Both the position numbers and the translations under genes were made by a program. A stretch of 64,000 nucleotides of DNA from an uncultured Alteromonadaceae bacterium. Its GTDB lineage: Bacteria > Pseudomonadota > Gammaproteobacteria > Enterobacterales > Alteromonadaceae. The notes under the pieces are model-generated. The model had not been told where the DNA came from and made no database searches. It worked only from the letters and a program-made list of their open reading frames with translations. The stretch covers positions 1 through 64,000 of the forward strand of contig CAJXMO010000007.1 in the NCBI GenBank assembly GCA_913056495.1, given 5' to 3'. Below, one piece after another: positions 40,640 through 50,234 of the stretch; positions within the stretch are counted from its first letter, which is position 1; every line of letters begins with the position of its first letter.

Positions 40640-43144
40640 TTAAATTTTTATAATTTGATATGCCAAAGTGTCCGGATTAAATTTAATCAGATAATCTCCT
40701 GCCTCACTGATAGTAAATTTAATATTCGCACCACCTCCGGTGGTTTCTTCAACCGTGCCGGTTAAACCCGTTGCGTTAGCCCAATCCTGACCGGACCAGT
40801 CCCCTTTATTGGCAAATTTCATTTCATAATCACCGACAGCAAAATTCACGCTTGCGGAATATTCAATGCCATCCCACGACATTTCCAGATTACCCGGAGA
40901 CCAGCCCTGCCATGAACCACCGATATACATAGGTTCACTACCTAATATAGTAAGGCTTTGCTCGGCTCTGGCTGGGCAATAAACAGACGATCCATCCTGC
41001 GCTGCCACGATAGTCGCTTGCGCTGCAAAATCACCGGCAATTAAACGACTTCCGTCTAGGCTCACGCCACCTGAAAGCACAAAATAACGAACCGGTAATC
41101 CTGAGCTGCTGGTCGCATTTAAATTAAGTTCACCGCCTGCATTTATATCTGCTAACTCAGAAAAAGTGATAGTTTGTACAGTACAGCTCGCATTCATATC
41201 ACTGCTCGCTGTCCAGTTGTCGGCCAGTTCACCATCAAAACTAATACGCCCTAGTTTTTCTGCCTGCCAGTTATCCAACTCAATAGAAACCGGTTGCCCG
41301 GCTACCGTATAATTATGAATTTTAACGCCCTGTTCGCCTTCCCCTATTTCAACCTGCTGAGTGCGGTTTGAATTAAAATAAGCTTTAAACAAACTCTGCT
41401 GTGAGGACTTTGGCAAATCGTTCCAGGCTTCAATATGCAGGCCATCAATGACAATGTTTTTCCAGTCTGAAACCGCAAACAATCTCATAGCACACGGATT
41501 CATCCCCTCAGAGCGTACATTGCGAATGGTTAAATTCTGGATAAGTTTATTAGGATCGGCCGTATTATCTGCATTCATATCTGTCCATACCGATGACGAG
41601 TTGATAATACAGGTATTAAATTTCTGATCTTTCCAAAAAATCCGGTTGTGGATCACATCAATATTTTCAACTGTCACATTATTAATTTCGCGTGGCCACC
41701 AGCCCCATTGAATGACAGGCCCGTTTTCTACTTTCCAAACCTGAATGTTATTAGCAGTTACATTGCTGTGATAAATTTTGATTACATCATCATTAGCATG
41801 GAAAAAAGAATCCTGAATCTGGCTGCCGGTATAAAGCTCTAAACCATCCGTTTGCCAGTACCAACCACCGACTTGCTTGTATTGTTGTACATCCATTGCA
41901 AACTGGCTTTCGTTGCCATAAACCACAAATGAATGATAAGGCGGTTCGTTTACCGTAATGCCCTGTAAAGTTAATTTTTGTGCAGAATTGCCAGATGCAA
42001 ACCTAAGCATTTTGACGCAGGTTTCATGACAGTTATCATTGACGTTATGTTTGTAATCATTAGTGGTGTCTGCTTCATACACATAGTTTTCGCCGGATAA
42101 CACACCATAACCTGTCACTTTATAATGCTCAGAACCGTCTCTGAACTGAAAAGCGCCTTTTACATAAGCGCCCGGCGCCAGATAAACCCAGTTTACGTTT
42201 GATGCCAGATGCGCATGATAATCCGATGGCATAGTGTATGTGCCCGGACCAAAATAAAGTGTACTTTTACTAATCGAATCTAAATCAGGTACCTGCCCGG
42301 GTTTGACCTGATATACATTGTCCGCATCTTTATCCGGCACCAGTTCAGCTTGCTGAGCACTATTTAACATAGGTGAAGCAAAAACCATCATTGAATTTTT
42401 TGGTTCGGTATGAACTTTCGGATAGCCAGGTCCCGGTTCGCTGGTCAGCTGGCCACTGCCACCGGCTAACGTGTTGTAACTGGTCATTTGCTCAGACGGA
42501 AATTCGACCGAAAAACGATAGCCTGCTTGCGAATAAGGTACTAACACCTTAACCGTATCCTGATCCACCATTTGAACATCAAAATCTAAATTGGTCGGAC
42601 GAATAATAATGTCATCGGCTGACCCAATCACACCGCCATTATTTAAATCAATTTCGACCCAGGTATCCTGCGCATAAATAAAGCTGGTCCAGCTCATTGT
42701 CATACCTGTATCTGCAGCAAATTCAGCACCATCCGTTTCGGTATAGCCGACTTTATTTTTGCCACTGCGTGGCACACTCATATACACGTAGGAATCAAAC
42801 CAATCGTTTGTATTTTCAGCCAAAGCAATTTTTGCAGAATATACAGTAGACTGACGTACTTCATCCAAGGCGACTGACTTAGCCTGTTTATTATTGGTAT
42901 GCATCCAGGCCATTAAAGTGTCATTTTCAACGGTAAAATTAACCTGAGTATCAAGCGTTTGCTCACCACCGCTATTATCGCCGCCCTCTCCACTGTTGTT
43001 ACCGCCATCATTACCCCCGTCGTTGGCATCCGGCGTTTTATCAGTAGATGAACCACTACTTGAGCAGCCGACCAATGTGGCCGATAGCAGAGTGCTAAGT
43101 AAAGCTGCTGCAAGGAATCTGTAATTTTTTGATTTAATTGACAT
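40640..43144 (-). CDS. GH49 dextranase-type glycosidase, lipoprotein
   Basis: About 834 residues. Start at 43144 (GAGGGG upstream); the signal ends LVGC and is followed by a Gly/Asn/Asp-rich linker (about 25-60). A beta-sandwich and then a right-handed beta-helix follow: TLYFGPGTYTMPSDYHAHLA, GAYVKGAFQFRDGSEHYKV, WQTDGLELYTGS and HANDDVIKIYHS. These hold the Asp of TDG and the DD pair that align with the catalytic acidic residues of GH49 dextranase/isopullulanase. The C-terminal about 95 residues are a binding-type module (GGSWQGWSPGNLEMSWD). Probable endo-cleavage of alpha-1,6-glucan at the cell surface. Second gene of the GH13 operon. Confidence 0.88.
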   Translation of the reverse strand: MSIKSKNYRFLAAALLSTLLSATLVGCSSSGSSTDKTPDANDGGNDGGNNSGEGGDNSGGEQTLDTQVNFTVENDTLMAWMHTNNKQAKSVALDEVRQSTVYSAKIALAENTNDWFDSYVYMSVPRSGKNKVGYTETDGAEFAADTGMTMSWTSFIYAQDTWVEIDLNNGGVIGSADDIIIRPTNLDFDVQMVDQDTVKVLVPYSQAGYRFSVEFPSEQMTSYNTLAGGSGQLTSEPGPGYPKVHTEPKNSMMVFASPMLNSAQQAELVPDKDADNVYQVKPGQVPDLDSISKSTLYFGPGTYTMPSDYHAHLASNVNWVYLAPGAYVKGAFQFRDGSEHYKVTGYGVLSGENYVYEADTTNDYKHNVNDNCHETCVKMLRFASGNSAQKLTLQGITVNEPPYHSFVVYGNESQFAMDVQQYKQVGGWYWQTDGLELYTGSQIQDSFFHANDDVIKIYHSNVTANNIQVWKVENGPVIQWGWWPREINNVTVENIDVIHNRIFWKDQKFNTCIINSSSVWTDMNADNTADPNKLIQNLTIRNVRSEGMNPCAMRLFAVSDWKNIVIDGLHIEAWNDLPKSSQQSLFKAYFNSNRTQQVEIGEGEQGVKIHNYTVAGQPVSIELDNWQAEKLGRISFDGELADNWTASSDMNASCTVQTITFSELADINAGGELNLNATSSSGLPVRYFVLSGGVSLDGSRLIAGDFAAQATIVAAQDGSSVYCPARAEQSLTILGSEPMYIGGSWQGWSPGNLEMSWDGIEYSASVNFAVGDYEMKFANKGDWSGQDWANATGLTGTVEETTGGGANIKFTISEAGDYLIKFNPDTLAYQIIKI

Positions 43145-43192
43145 AAATTGCCCCTCTTTCTGAGCGAATAGACTCATTGAACTGGTTGCCGA

Positions 43193-44932
43193 TCAGGAAG
43201 TCACTTCCATCACGATTGCTTCGTAAGGACGAAGCTGACTTAATTCCATATTGTCGGATTTGTAATTTCCTAATAATCTTTTTCTGCGGATCCAGCCTTG
43301 CGCATCGAATGCGCTTTTATCGGCTTTAAAATTGAGTGCTACCAACACAAATTGGCTTTGGTGCTGGCGCAAATAAACAAATACATCCGGATTGTCCGCA
43401 TCCAGTAACTGATACTCACCATGTAATAAAGCCGGCGTTTGTTTACGTAACTGTATTAGCTTGCGAAAATAGTTCAGCGGAGAATTCTTGCGTGTTTGCT
43501 GCTCTGCCGCATTCACAGTTTTATAATTTGGGTTAACTCTAATCCACGGCTTTGCCTCACTGAAACCGGCAAAAGCTTGCGTACCCCACTGAAACGGTGT
43601 GCGGCTGTTATCCCGTGCCGTGATTTTTTGTGATTCAATAAAAGCATGCAAATCACCGCCGTTTTCTTTTATCTGCTGATACATATTTAAGGTTTCAATA
43701 TCACGGTAATCGCTAATATCATCAAAGCCGATATTGCTCATCGCCAGTTCATCACCGGCGTAAAAAAATGGGGTCGCACGCATGGTCAATAAAAAGGTCA
43801 TCAGCATTTTGGCTGATACTTCCCGGTAAGCCTCGCTGTCATTTCCCCAGCGAGAAACCATTCTCGCCTGATCATGATTACCCAGACAGACACTGCCCCA
43901 GGCGGATTTAACTGCGTCATTCCATTTAGTATATAGCTGTTTAAACTCGGTCAGCTTATAGCCGGATTCTGGCAGGGTTTTAAACTGATTAGGCAAATAA
44001 CCTAAGTTCATGCCCTCATCGTGGTACAAAAGATTAAGCGCTTTTCGCTTTGGATCGATAAAATTCATCACAGTGTCAGTGGTAACACCTGTGCCTTCAG
44101 CGACTGTCATAATGTTGTAGTGAGACAGTACCTGATCATACATTTCAGCTAAATACTGCTGAAGATGCGGGCCTTGCGCATAATATTTTACGAAGTCGCC
44201 CTGAAAAGATGCCGGTAATTCGGGAAAAGCCGTATCTTTGGAAATAAATGGCAGCACATCCATCCTAAAACCATCGACGCCCTTTTTCAGCCAAAAATGC
44301 ATAATTTGATACATGGCCTGACGAACGGCCGGGTTTTCCCAATTTAAATCCGGCTGAGTCGCTGAAAAATAATGCAGATAATACGAATTGGTCTTTTTTT
44401 CATAACGCCAGGCACTGGCATCGACTGCAAAAAAGCTCCAGCGTTTGGGCGGCAGTCCTTTTTCAGCCGGCCACCAGTGAAAAAAGTCACGATAAGGATT
44501 ATCTCTGGATTGTCTGGCCTGTTGGAACCATTCATGTTCTGAACTGCAATGATTAGGCACAAAATCCAGAATAACTTTTAAACCCTTGTCATGTGCCTGA
44601 GCCAACATATTTTCAAAATCAGCCAGCGTGCCAAACTCAGGCATAATGCGTTTATAATCACTGATATCATAGCCATTATCATGATTTGGGGACATAAATA
44701 TCGGATTTAACCAAATCACATCCACGCCCAAACTAGCAATATAATCCAGCTTTTCAGTAATACCGTTTATATCGCCAATACCATCGTTATTAGAATCATT
44801 AAAGCTTCTCGGGTAGACCTGATAAACAACCGCTTGTTTCCACCATGCCTGCCCTTGCTCACCAACACCAGGCTTAGCATATCCGGATGGTGCAATCGTT
44901 ATCTTTTTTGAAACCCCGGCTTGCAAATTCAC
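43193..44932 (-). CDS. GH13 alpha-1,6-glucosidase (oligo-1,6-/dextran glucosidase type)
   Basis: 579 residues without signal peptide, so cytoplasmic. GH13 regions: DFVPNHCSSEHEWF (I), GFRMDVLPFIS (II, nucleophile Asp), MTVAEGTGVTTD (III, acid Glu) and CLGNHDQARMVSRWG (IV). The residue after the nucleophile is Val; family work on oligo-1,6-glucosidases links Val there to alpha-1,6 specificity, Ala/Thr to alpha-1,4. Likely hydrolyses imported isomalto-oligosaccharides to glucose. First gene of the operon GH13-GH49-six-hairpin; an operator lies about 97 bases upstream. Confidence 0.92.
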   Translation of the reverse strand: MNLQAGVSKKITIAPSGYAKPGVGEQGQAWWKQAVVYQVYPRSFNDSNNDGIGDINGITEKLDYIASLGVDVIWLNPIFMSPNHDNGYDISDYKRIMPEFGTLADFENMLAQAHDKGLKVILDFVPNHCSSEHEWFQQARQSRDNPYRDFFHWWPAEKGLPPKRWSFFAVDASAWRYEKKTNSYYLHYFSATQPDLNWENPAVRQAMYQIMHFWLKKGVDGFRMDVLPFISKDTAFPELPASFQGDFVKYYAQGPHLQQYLAEMYDQVLSHYNIMTVAEGTGVTTDTVMNFIDPKRKALNLLYHDEGMNLGYLPNQFKTLPESGYKLTEFKQLYTKWNDAVKSAWGSVCLGNHDQARMVSRWGNDSEAYREVSAKMLMTFLLTMRATPFFYAGDELAMSNIGFDDISDYRDIETLNMYQQIKENGGDLHAFIESQKITARDNSRTPFQWGTQAFAGFSEAKPWIRVNPNYKTVNAAEQQTRKNSPLNYFRKLIQLRKQTPALLHGEYQLLDADNPDVFVYLRQHQSQFVLVALNFKADKSAFDAQGWIRRKRLLGNYKSDNMELSQLRPYEAIVMEVTS

Positions 44933-45028
44933 TTATAACCCCATTAAATCGATAAACCCGGCATTTTAGCTGCTTCAATCCGAATTCATTACTATCAATC
45001 ATCAAATTAAATTAGATGATAACCAAAA

Positions 45029-45042
45029 TACAATCGTTTGTA
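45029..45042. promoter_or_regulatory. LacI-family operator upstream of the GH13 operon
   Basis: TACAATCGTTTGTA, arms TACAA/TTGTA around T-CG-T. Identical to the sites at 48122 and 60012. Lies about 97 bases before the GH13 start. Confidence 0.8.
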
Positions 45043-45218
45043 TAGAAATATGAAGTTAAAAAAATACATTTCTTTAACTTATCAGAATAACCACAGCTGA
45101 TTTACAGATAAATGACTGTATGTCATTCACTAGAATTTATCGCGGCGATTTATCTGTCGACAAATCACCGCATTAACATAACCAGTATAAAAATTCTGGC
45201 GATTAAAAGGCTGCGAAA

Positions 45219-48056
45219 TTAATTATTCAAAGTCACCGAATACTCAAGTGTGGACGGATTCAGCCTAATTCTGTAACTAGCCGACTGACTCACACTGAAT
45301 GATACATTGCCACCGCCACCGGTCGTTAAACTCACAATACCGCTAGTGCCAGTTGCATTGCCCCAGTCATCTCCGCTCCAGTTATCTGTATCAGAAAATT
45401 TAAGCTCATAAGAACCAGCCTCTATCCAGGTATCCAGATAAAATGCCGTATAATCATCCCAAGTCATAGGTAAATTACCGAGTGTCCAACTTTCCCACGA
45501 AGCGCCAACCCAGCGGCTGCCCGGCGCTGCAACCGGATCATCAATATAGTGAATGGCATAAGTCAGCGTAGCCGGGGAAAAAACAATCTCATACAAACCA
45601 GCTACCGGTATTGAAAAATCAATATTATTGCCACCACCTGTGGTTAAACTCGCAGTGCCGCTGGTGCCCGTTGCATTACCCCAATCGTCGCCACTCCAAT
45701 CGATTGTATCTGCAAATTTTAAAGCATGGTTACCCGTTGTCAGATTCACCTGCGCACTGTACTCATTATTTGAGCTGTCCCAGTTCAACGGAATTTGTGA
45801 CAGGGTAAAACTCTCCCATGATGCCCCTACCCAATACGGCTCTGCGACTGAAAAAGTCACAGAATCAAAATCACTGCAATAGGTTGAATCACCTGCCTGA
45901 TAAGCACTAACAGTCACCAAACCGCTTTGACTGCCAACTGTTAAGTTATTGCCTGTAATACTGGCATCACCCGAATCCACATAATAATTGACCGGTAAAC
46001 CTGAATTTTGGCTGGCGGATAACGTCAACTGACTACCGTATACCTGATCTGCAACCGGATTAATGTGTAAATCAGAATCCAGACAAGTTGCACTCTGATC
46101 GGTACTGGTTTGCCATTTATCCCATAATTCGCCTGAAAAATTCATCCGCCCTATTTCATCCGCGTTCCAGTTATTCAGTGCTTTGCTTACCGGCTGTCTA
46201 TCGACAATGTAGTTATGAATATTCAAACCGTTTGGGTTGTCTGATACGCTCACCTGAGCCGAGTAATCTGAGTTCCATAAAGCTTCAAAATGACTGTAGT
46301 GCGCACTTTGCGGCATTGGATCAAGCTCATCTATGGTTAAGCCGTTAATATTAATATTCTGCCAGTTAGATAATGCATACAAACGCATAGCACAAAGGGT
46401 TTTACCTTCCGAACGAATGTTATTTAAACTTAAGTTACTGATGGTCTTAGAAGGATCCGCGGTATTATCCGCCCCCGTATCCCACCAGGCTTTTGCCGAG
46501 TTAATGACACAGGCATTATGTTTTTGATCGGCCCAGTACATACGGTTATGAATAATATCCACATTTGACAAAGTCACATTATCAATGTCACGTGGTGCCC
46601 ACCCCCACTGGATGACAGGACCATTTTCAACCTTCCAAATTTGCACATTTTGCGCTGTTACATTGCTGTGATACAGCTTAATGACATCATCATTAGAATG
46701 ATAAAAGGTATTTTTTAAAGTACTGCCGCTGTATAACTCTAAACCATCGGTTTGCCAGTACCAGCTACCGATTTGTTTAAACTGAGCCACATCCATTGCA
46801 AAACTGCTTTCATCACCATACACCACAAACGAATGATAAGGCGGCTCAGACAGCGTAACCCCATGTAAAGTCAAGTTTTGTGTATTAGAGGATGACTGAA
46901 ACTGCAACATTTTTACACAAGAACCATGGCAATTTTCTGCAACTGTATGCATATAACCATTATTAGTATCCGGCTCATAAACATATTTTTCACCGGAAAT
47001 GACCCCAAAACCTGTTACTTTATAGTCAGTTTCTGCATCTCTGAACTGAAAAGCCCCTTTGACATAAGCGCCCGGTTCAAGATAAACCCAACGAACATTT
47101 TCGGGTAAATAAGCATGATAATTCCACGGCATAAAATAAGTGCCTGCCGGAAAATAAATCACATCCTGGGTAATGGAATTCAGATTATTTACTTCGCCTT
47201 CGGGTACAGTATAAATATTATCAACCTGAGGGTCCGGAATTAAATCGACCTGCTGTTGAGCATTTAGCATAGGCTCAGCATAAATCAGTAAGGCATTTTG
47301 CGGCTCAGTATGCACCTCTCTCGCATTTGCACCGGGTGTTAAAGTTAATTGACCGGTCGCGCCCGACATATCGTTATAGCTGGTTAATAAATCAAAATCG
47401 AATTCAACCGAAAAACGATACCCGTCAGTAGAATAAGGAACTTTAATCCTGACGGTCTGGTTGTCGATTAACTGTTTTTCAAAACCCAGCGTGGTTGGCC
47501 GAATCGTTACTTCATCGACAGAGCTCAGTGTATTGCTGCCGGTTAACCTCACATCGACCCAGGTGTCTTCGCTGTATAAAAAGGATGACCAACTCATTGT
47601 AAAGTTAGCGCTATCGGCAAATTCAGCACCGTCATCTTCGGTATATAACCATTTATCTCGCCCGCCACGCGGTAAAGTCATATAAACAAAAGATTTATAA
47701 GACTGATTGGGTTTAGAAACTGTGACCAAATCCAGATCATAAAAGGTAGACTGACGAACATTAGCATCGGCAACCGGCGTTGAAGCATTCAGTTCGCCGT
47801 TTTCGTGCCACCAGGATTTAAGCTGGGCATTATCAGCCACTTTCTCATTAGCGGTTAAAGCACGTTGTGCCTGAGAAACCGGTATAAGTTCAGGTGCATG
47901 AGCATTAGCTTGTTTTGGTAATTGCCCGGCTAAACTAACTCTAGCAGCCAGCGAATTGGGCACATTGGAATTTAAGTTGTCAGCACTAGGATCAGTTTCA
48001 TTTTGGCAACCGGTTAATAAAAGCATTGTACATATTGCTGTTGTGATTATTTTCAT
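45219..48056 (-). CDS. GH49 dextranase-type glycosidase with two C-terminal binding modules, lipoprotein
   Basis: 945 residues. MKIITTAICTMLLLTGC is a lipoprotein signal. The catalytic beta-helix closely resembles the other GH49 here: VIYFPAGTYFMPWNYHAYLP, WQTDGLELYSGS and HSNDDVIKLYHSNVTAQNVQ with the conserved Asp residues. It ends in two tandem modules of about 100 residues (WVGASWESFTLSQIPLNWD and WVGASWESWTLGNLPMTWD), where the paralogue has one. Own promoter region with two LacI operators 66 and about 175 bases upstream. Probably a surface endo-dextranase with stronger polymer binding. Confidence 0.88.
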   Translation of the reverse strand: MKIITTAICTMLLLTGCQNETDPSADNLNSNVPNSLAARVSLAGQLPKQANAHAPELIPVSQAQRALTANEKVADNAQLKSWWHENGELNASTPVADANVRQSTFYDLDLVTVSKPNQSYKSFVYMTLPRGGRDKWLYTEDDGAEFADSANFTMSWSSFLYSEDTWVDVRLTGSNTLSSVDEVTIRPTTLGFEKQLIDNQTVRIKVPYSTDGYRFSVEFDFDLLTSYNDMSGATGQLTLTPGANAREVHTEPQNALLIYAEPMLNAQQQVDLIPDPQVDNIYTVPEGEVNNLNSITQDVIYFPAGTYFMPWNYHAYLPENVRWVYLEPGAYVKGAFQFRDAETDYKVTGFGVISGEKYVYEPDTNNGYMHTVAENCHGSCVKMLQFQSSSNTQNLTLHGVTLSEPPYHSFVVYGDESSFAMDVAQFKQIGSWYWQTDGLELYSGSTLKNTFYHSNDDVIKLYHSNVTAQNVQIWKVENGPVIQWGWAPRDIDNVTLSNVDIIHNRMYWADQKHNACVINSAKAWWDTGADNTADPSKTISNLSLNNIRSEGKTLCAMRLYALSNWQNININGLTIDELDPMPQSAHYSHFEALWNSDYSAQVSVSDNPNGLNIHNYIVDRQPVSKALNNWNADEIGRMNFSGELWDKWQTSTDQSATCLDSDLHINPVADQVYGSQLTLSASQNSGLPVNYYVDSGDASITGNNLTVGSQSGLVTVSAYQAGDSTYCSDFDSVTFSVAEPYWVGASWESFTLSQIPLNWDSSNNEYSAQVNLTTGNHALKFADTIDWSGDDWGNATGTSGTASLTTGGGNNIDFSIPVAGLYEIVFSPATLTYAIHYIDDPVAAPGSRWVGASWESWTLGNLPMTWDDYTAFYLDTWIEAGSYELKFSDTDNWSGDDWGNATGTSGIVSLTTGGGGNVSFSVSQSASYRIRLNPSTLEYSVTLNN

Positions 48057-48121
48057 CTTTTTCAGCCTTTAGTGAAATTTTATAAATTATTGCTCCTGCC
48101 ATTTTTAATTCACTCCATAAC

Positions 48122-48135
48122 TACAATCGTTTGTA
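48122..48135. promoter_or_regulatory. LacI-family operator, proximal site of the GH49 gene
   Basis: TACAATCGTTTGTA, 66 bases before the GH49 start at 48056. Paired with a second site centred 109 bases further upstream. Confidence 0.8.
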
Positions 48136-48230
48136 TTTTTAAATCTAATGCATTTCAAAAATAAGTTTTACGCACAGTATTTACAGTTAAATATAGATTT
48201 ATTGTTACAAACAGGTTAATAATAGATCAA

Positions 48231-48244
48231 TACAATCGTTTGCA
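48231..48244. promoter_or_regulatory. LacI-family operator, distal site of the GH49 gene
   Basis: TACAATCGTTTGCA, one base different from the proximal site. The same GCA variant is the distal site of the TonB-receptor gene, so the proximal/distal pairing is repeated at two promoters. Confidence 0.72.
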
Positions 48245-48558
48245 CAAATGAAAAATAGAAAAACAGAATAAATAAAATCCAACTCGTTTATGGTTCAGCT
48301 AAAAAATTAGCAGCAGTAAACGAAACATAAGACCAATGTTCAAAGCTTAATTGGGATTGGTTAAATGGCTCACAGTACGATTTAGAATAACTGGTGGTAA
48401 ATTGCAGCTTTGAGAGAAAAGCAGACGGTCGGATAAACTCGTTTTTGGACAAAAGCGAGTTACTAATTAGGACGATGAGGATCGTATTATCGTGTCTTCA
48501 TATAAATTAGTACGAACTACGATCCTACATACTTCAACTTAGCATATAAACTGGTTTC

Positions 48559-48849
48559 TTATAAATAATCTTCTATATTGAAGTAATACAGCGGGTTTAA
48601 AATATTAACGGTTGCTTTAGGCCAAAGTTTCTTAGCAGCATCTTCATTTGGGTACGGATCGATCAACAGTACCTGAGTTATATTTTCACCACTTTCTTTC
48701 AAAAAATTTCGAAGTGCAAAATCATAAGCATTAAATGCGAAACCAAACAGTATAATTCTCTTACTATTTGATAAAATTCTTTCCCCTAGAGCCCATACAT
48801 ATGCTAGCTCTGGTGGTGGTGTTTTCTCTGGTGTAGGTGGAACAATAAG
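48559..48849 (-). pseudogene. C-terminal remnant of a SIR2-like gene
   Basis: 96 codons directly after, and in the same frame as, the TAA of the PP2C-like gene; no ATG, GTG or suitable start opens it. The peptide starts LIVPPTPEKTPPPELAYVWA and continues with RIILFGFAFNAYDFALRNFL, then VLLIDPYP. That is the end of a SIR2-like (NAD-binding) domain: the VPPTxxK stretch, then the hydrophobic strand ending in G(F/Y)SxxxxD. The N-terminal NAD-binding part is missing. Either a truncated neighbour left by insertion of the upstream operon or a readthrough extension. Confidence 0.6.
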
Positions 48850-49521
48850 TTACACAATCACAACACTAAAATTATCTTTAGATTGCAGCTCTAACCTTTC
48901 AATTTCTTCCTGAATCAACTTCATCACGTTTGATACATCAGTATTTAATAAGCGTTCAGATTCAGACCAAAAACCATCACTACATAGAATCAAGCTTTGT
49001 ATATTTTCAGTAGATATGGTTTTGATGGTAAGTGAATTAAGATTATTTGAGCCAACCTTTAACTTTGTAGAAATTAAATGCCTAGATTGATCATAAATTT
49101 CCTTCGATATGTTTCCTTTATTATAAAGCTGTAATGTTGGCACATCATCTTTGGTTAACCATTTAACACCTTCAGCCGTTAGGTTGCCTATTCGACAATC
49201 TCCACAATGTGCTAAAGTTATTTCACTTTTAGAAACCATCGCTATACAGCAACAAAAAGATAGGTTTTCATGCTTTGGTGACATTAAGTTAAGTGCATCA
49301 ATAATATTTCTTTTTAATAGCTGCTCAGAGTTTTCAATGCTAGTCCAACTTGACCCAGCTAAGTTTTGTGCAAAACAATTAACAGCTGCTAATGTATTAG
49401 CATTATGATTAATACCATCACATACAAGGTAAATATTACCATTTGGAATTTCCCACTCATGCACTGTATCCGCATTAACTGGCTGAATCGGACCTTTACC
49501 CGTAAAAATTATACCTGCCAT
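48850..49521 (-). CDS. PP2C-like serine/threonine phosphatase
   Basis: 223 residues, cytoplasmic, smaller than housekeeping PP2C enzymes (about 240-260). PP2C motifs in order: NADTVH (replacing the usual NEDA), VCDGINHN (DG metal-binding Asp), AHCGDCRIGNL (GDSR-like), LILCSDGFWSE (SDG) and KDNFSVVIV at the end (DN metal ligand). The metal-binding aspartates are kept, so it should be active. Five bases after the nucleotidyltransferase stop, so part of one operon. Substrate unknown; reversal of a kinase- or NTase-made modification is one inference. Confidence 0.8.
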   Translation of the reverse strand: MAGIIFTGKGPIQPVNADTVHEWEIPNGNIYLVCDGINHNANTLAAVNCFAQNLAGSSWTSIENSEQLLKRNIIDALNLMSPKHENLSFCCCIAMVSKSEITLAHCGDCRIGNLTAEGVKWLTKDDVPTLQLYNKGNISKEIYDQSRHLISTKLKVGSNNLNSLTIKTISTENIQSLILCSDGFWSESERLLNTDVSNVMKLIQEEIERLELQSKDNFSVVIV

Positions 49522-49526
49522 TAAAT

Positions 49527-50234
49527 TTAAGCCTTTCCTGTCGCTAATTGTTGAAACCGGTCCAAAATCATATCGATCCGTTCCGGTTCTTCACCATTTA
49601 ATGCATTTGCGAAAAGGTATTCGAATTGGCTATCAGCCATAAACCTTGTCATATTGTGTTTTGTATATGTAATCAACTCGGATGGCCCTTCGAATACATC
49701 ATCAATTAATGAATCTCGACCATTAATTAAAATACATATATCTTCTGCATCCTTGCTTTCTAAAATATCGATATTTCGCCCAAAGAAAGCAGCTAGCTTA
49801 GTTGCCAATAGATATTTAGCTTTAACTATTTTAATTTGAACTCCATCGGGCAAGTCATACATTACCGGGTCTTCTTGGCTGGGTTTGAACCACTCATTAG
49901 TAAAACCAAGAATATTCTCATCATCTGGCATTACATCAACAAGAATACCGTCACAAACAAACCTGCAAATAGGGGCTACTTCATCATCACCTGGAATATA
50001 CTCTTTAAATCCAACTTCTCTTAATTTTTGACTTAGTGAGTAGTAACCAGCGGTACTGGTAACTGAAACAATAAAATCGACATCTTTTGTACTTCTAATG
50101 TCTATTGGTTGGGCATCATCAAGATGCAAAGAAACTGTAGCCCCACCAACGAAAGTGACTAACTCTAATAGCTCTTCACCTAGCGCATCAGCTACACTCA
50201 TTAACATTAATTCATGCTCTGTTGGGGTTCTCAT
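49527..50234 (-). CDS. AbiEii-like nucleotidyltransferase
   Basis: 235 residues. FVGGATVSLHLDD gives the GG(A/T)xxS nucleotide-binding motif. STKDVDFIV is the DxD metal site and ILVDVMPDD the third Asp. KATKLAAFF-like KYLLATKLAAFFGR and SKDAEDICILI follow, as in the AbiEii/DUF1814-type nucleotidyltransferase superfamily. Such proteins serve as toxins in type IV toxin-antitoxin/abortive infection systems. Its ATG overlaps the stop of the upstream winged-helix gene (ATGA), a mark of tight coupling. Middle gene of the three-gene operon. Confidence 0.78.
   Translation of the reverse strand: MRTPTEHELMLMSVADALGEELLELVTFVGGATVSLHLDDAQPIDIRSTKDVDFIVSVTSTAGYYSLSQKLREVGFKEYIPGDDEVAPICRFVCDGILVDVMPDDENILGFTNEWFKPSQEDPVMYDLPDGVQIKIVKAKYLLATKLAAFFGRNIDILESKDAEDICILINGRDSLIDDVFEGPSELITYTKHNMTRFMADSQFEYLFANALNGEEPERIDMILDRFQQLATGKA

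Larger units (their letters stand above)
48057..48558. other. Control region of the GH49 gene and left edge of the accessory island
   Basis: About 500 bases. The first 190 hold the two LacI operators. Beyond 48250 lie a hairpin (ACTCGTTTT-TGGAC-AAAAGCGAGT near 48437-48461) and an inverted repeat AGGATCGTA (48478-48486) / TACGATCCT (48518-48526). These precede the SIR2-like remnant and may mark termination or the edge of the inserted DNA. No gene seen. Confidence 0.45.
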
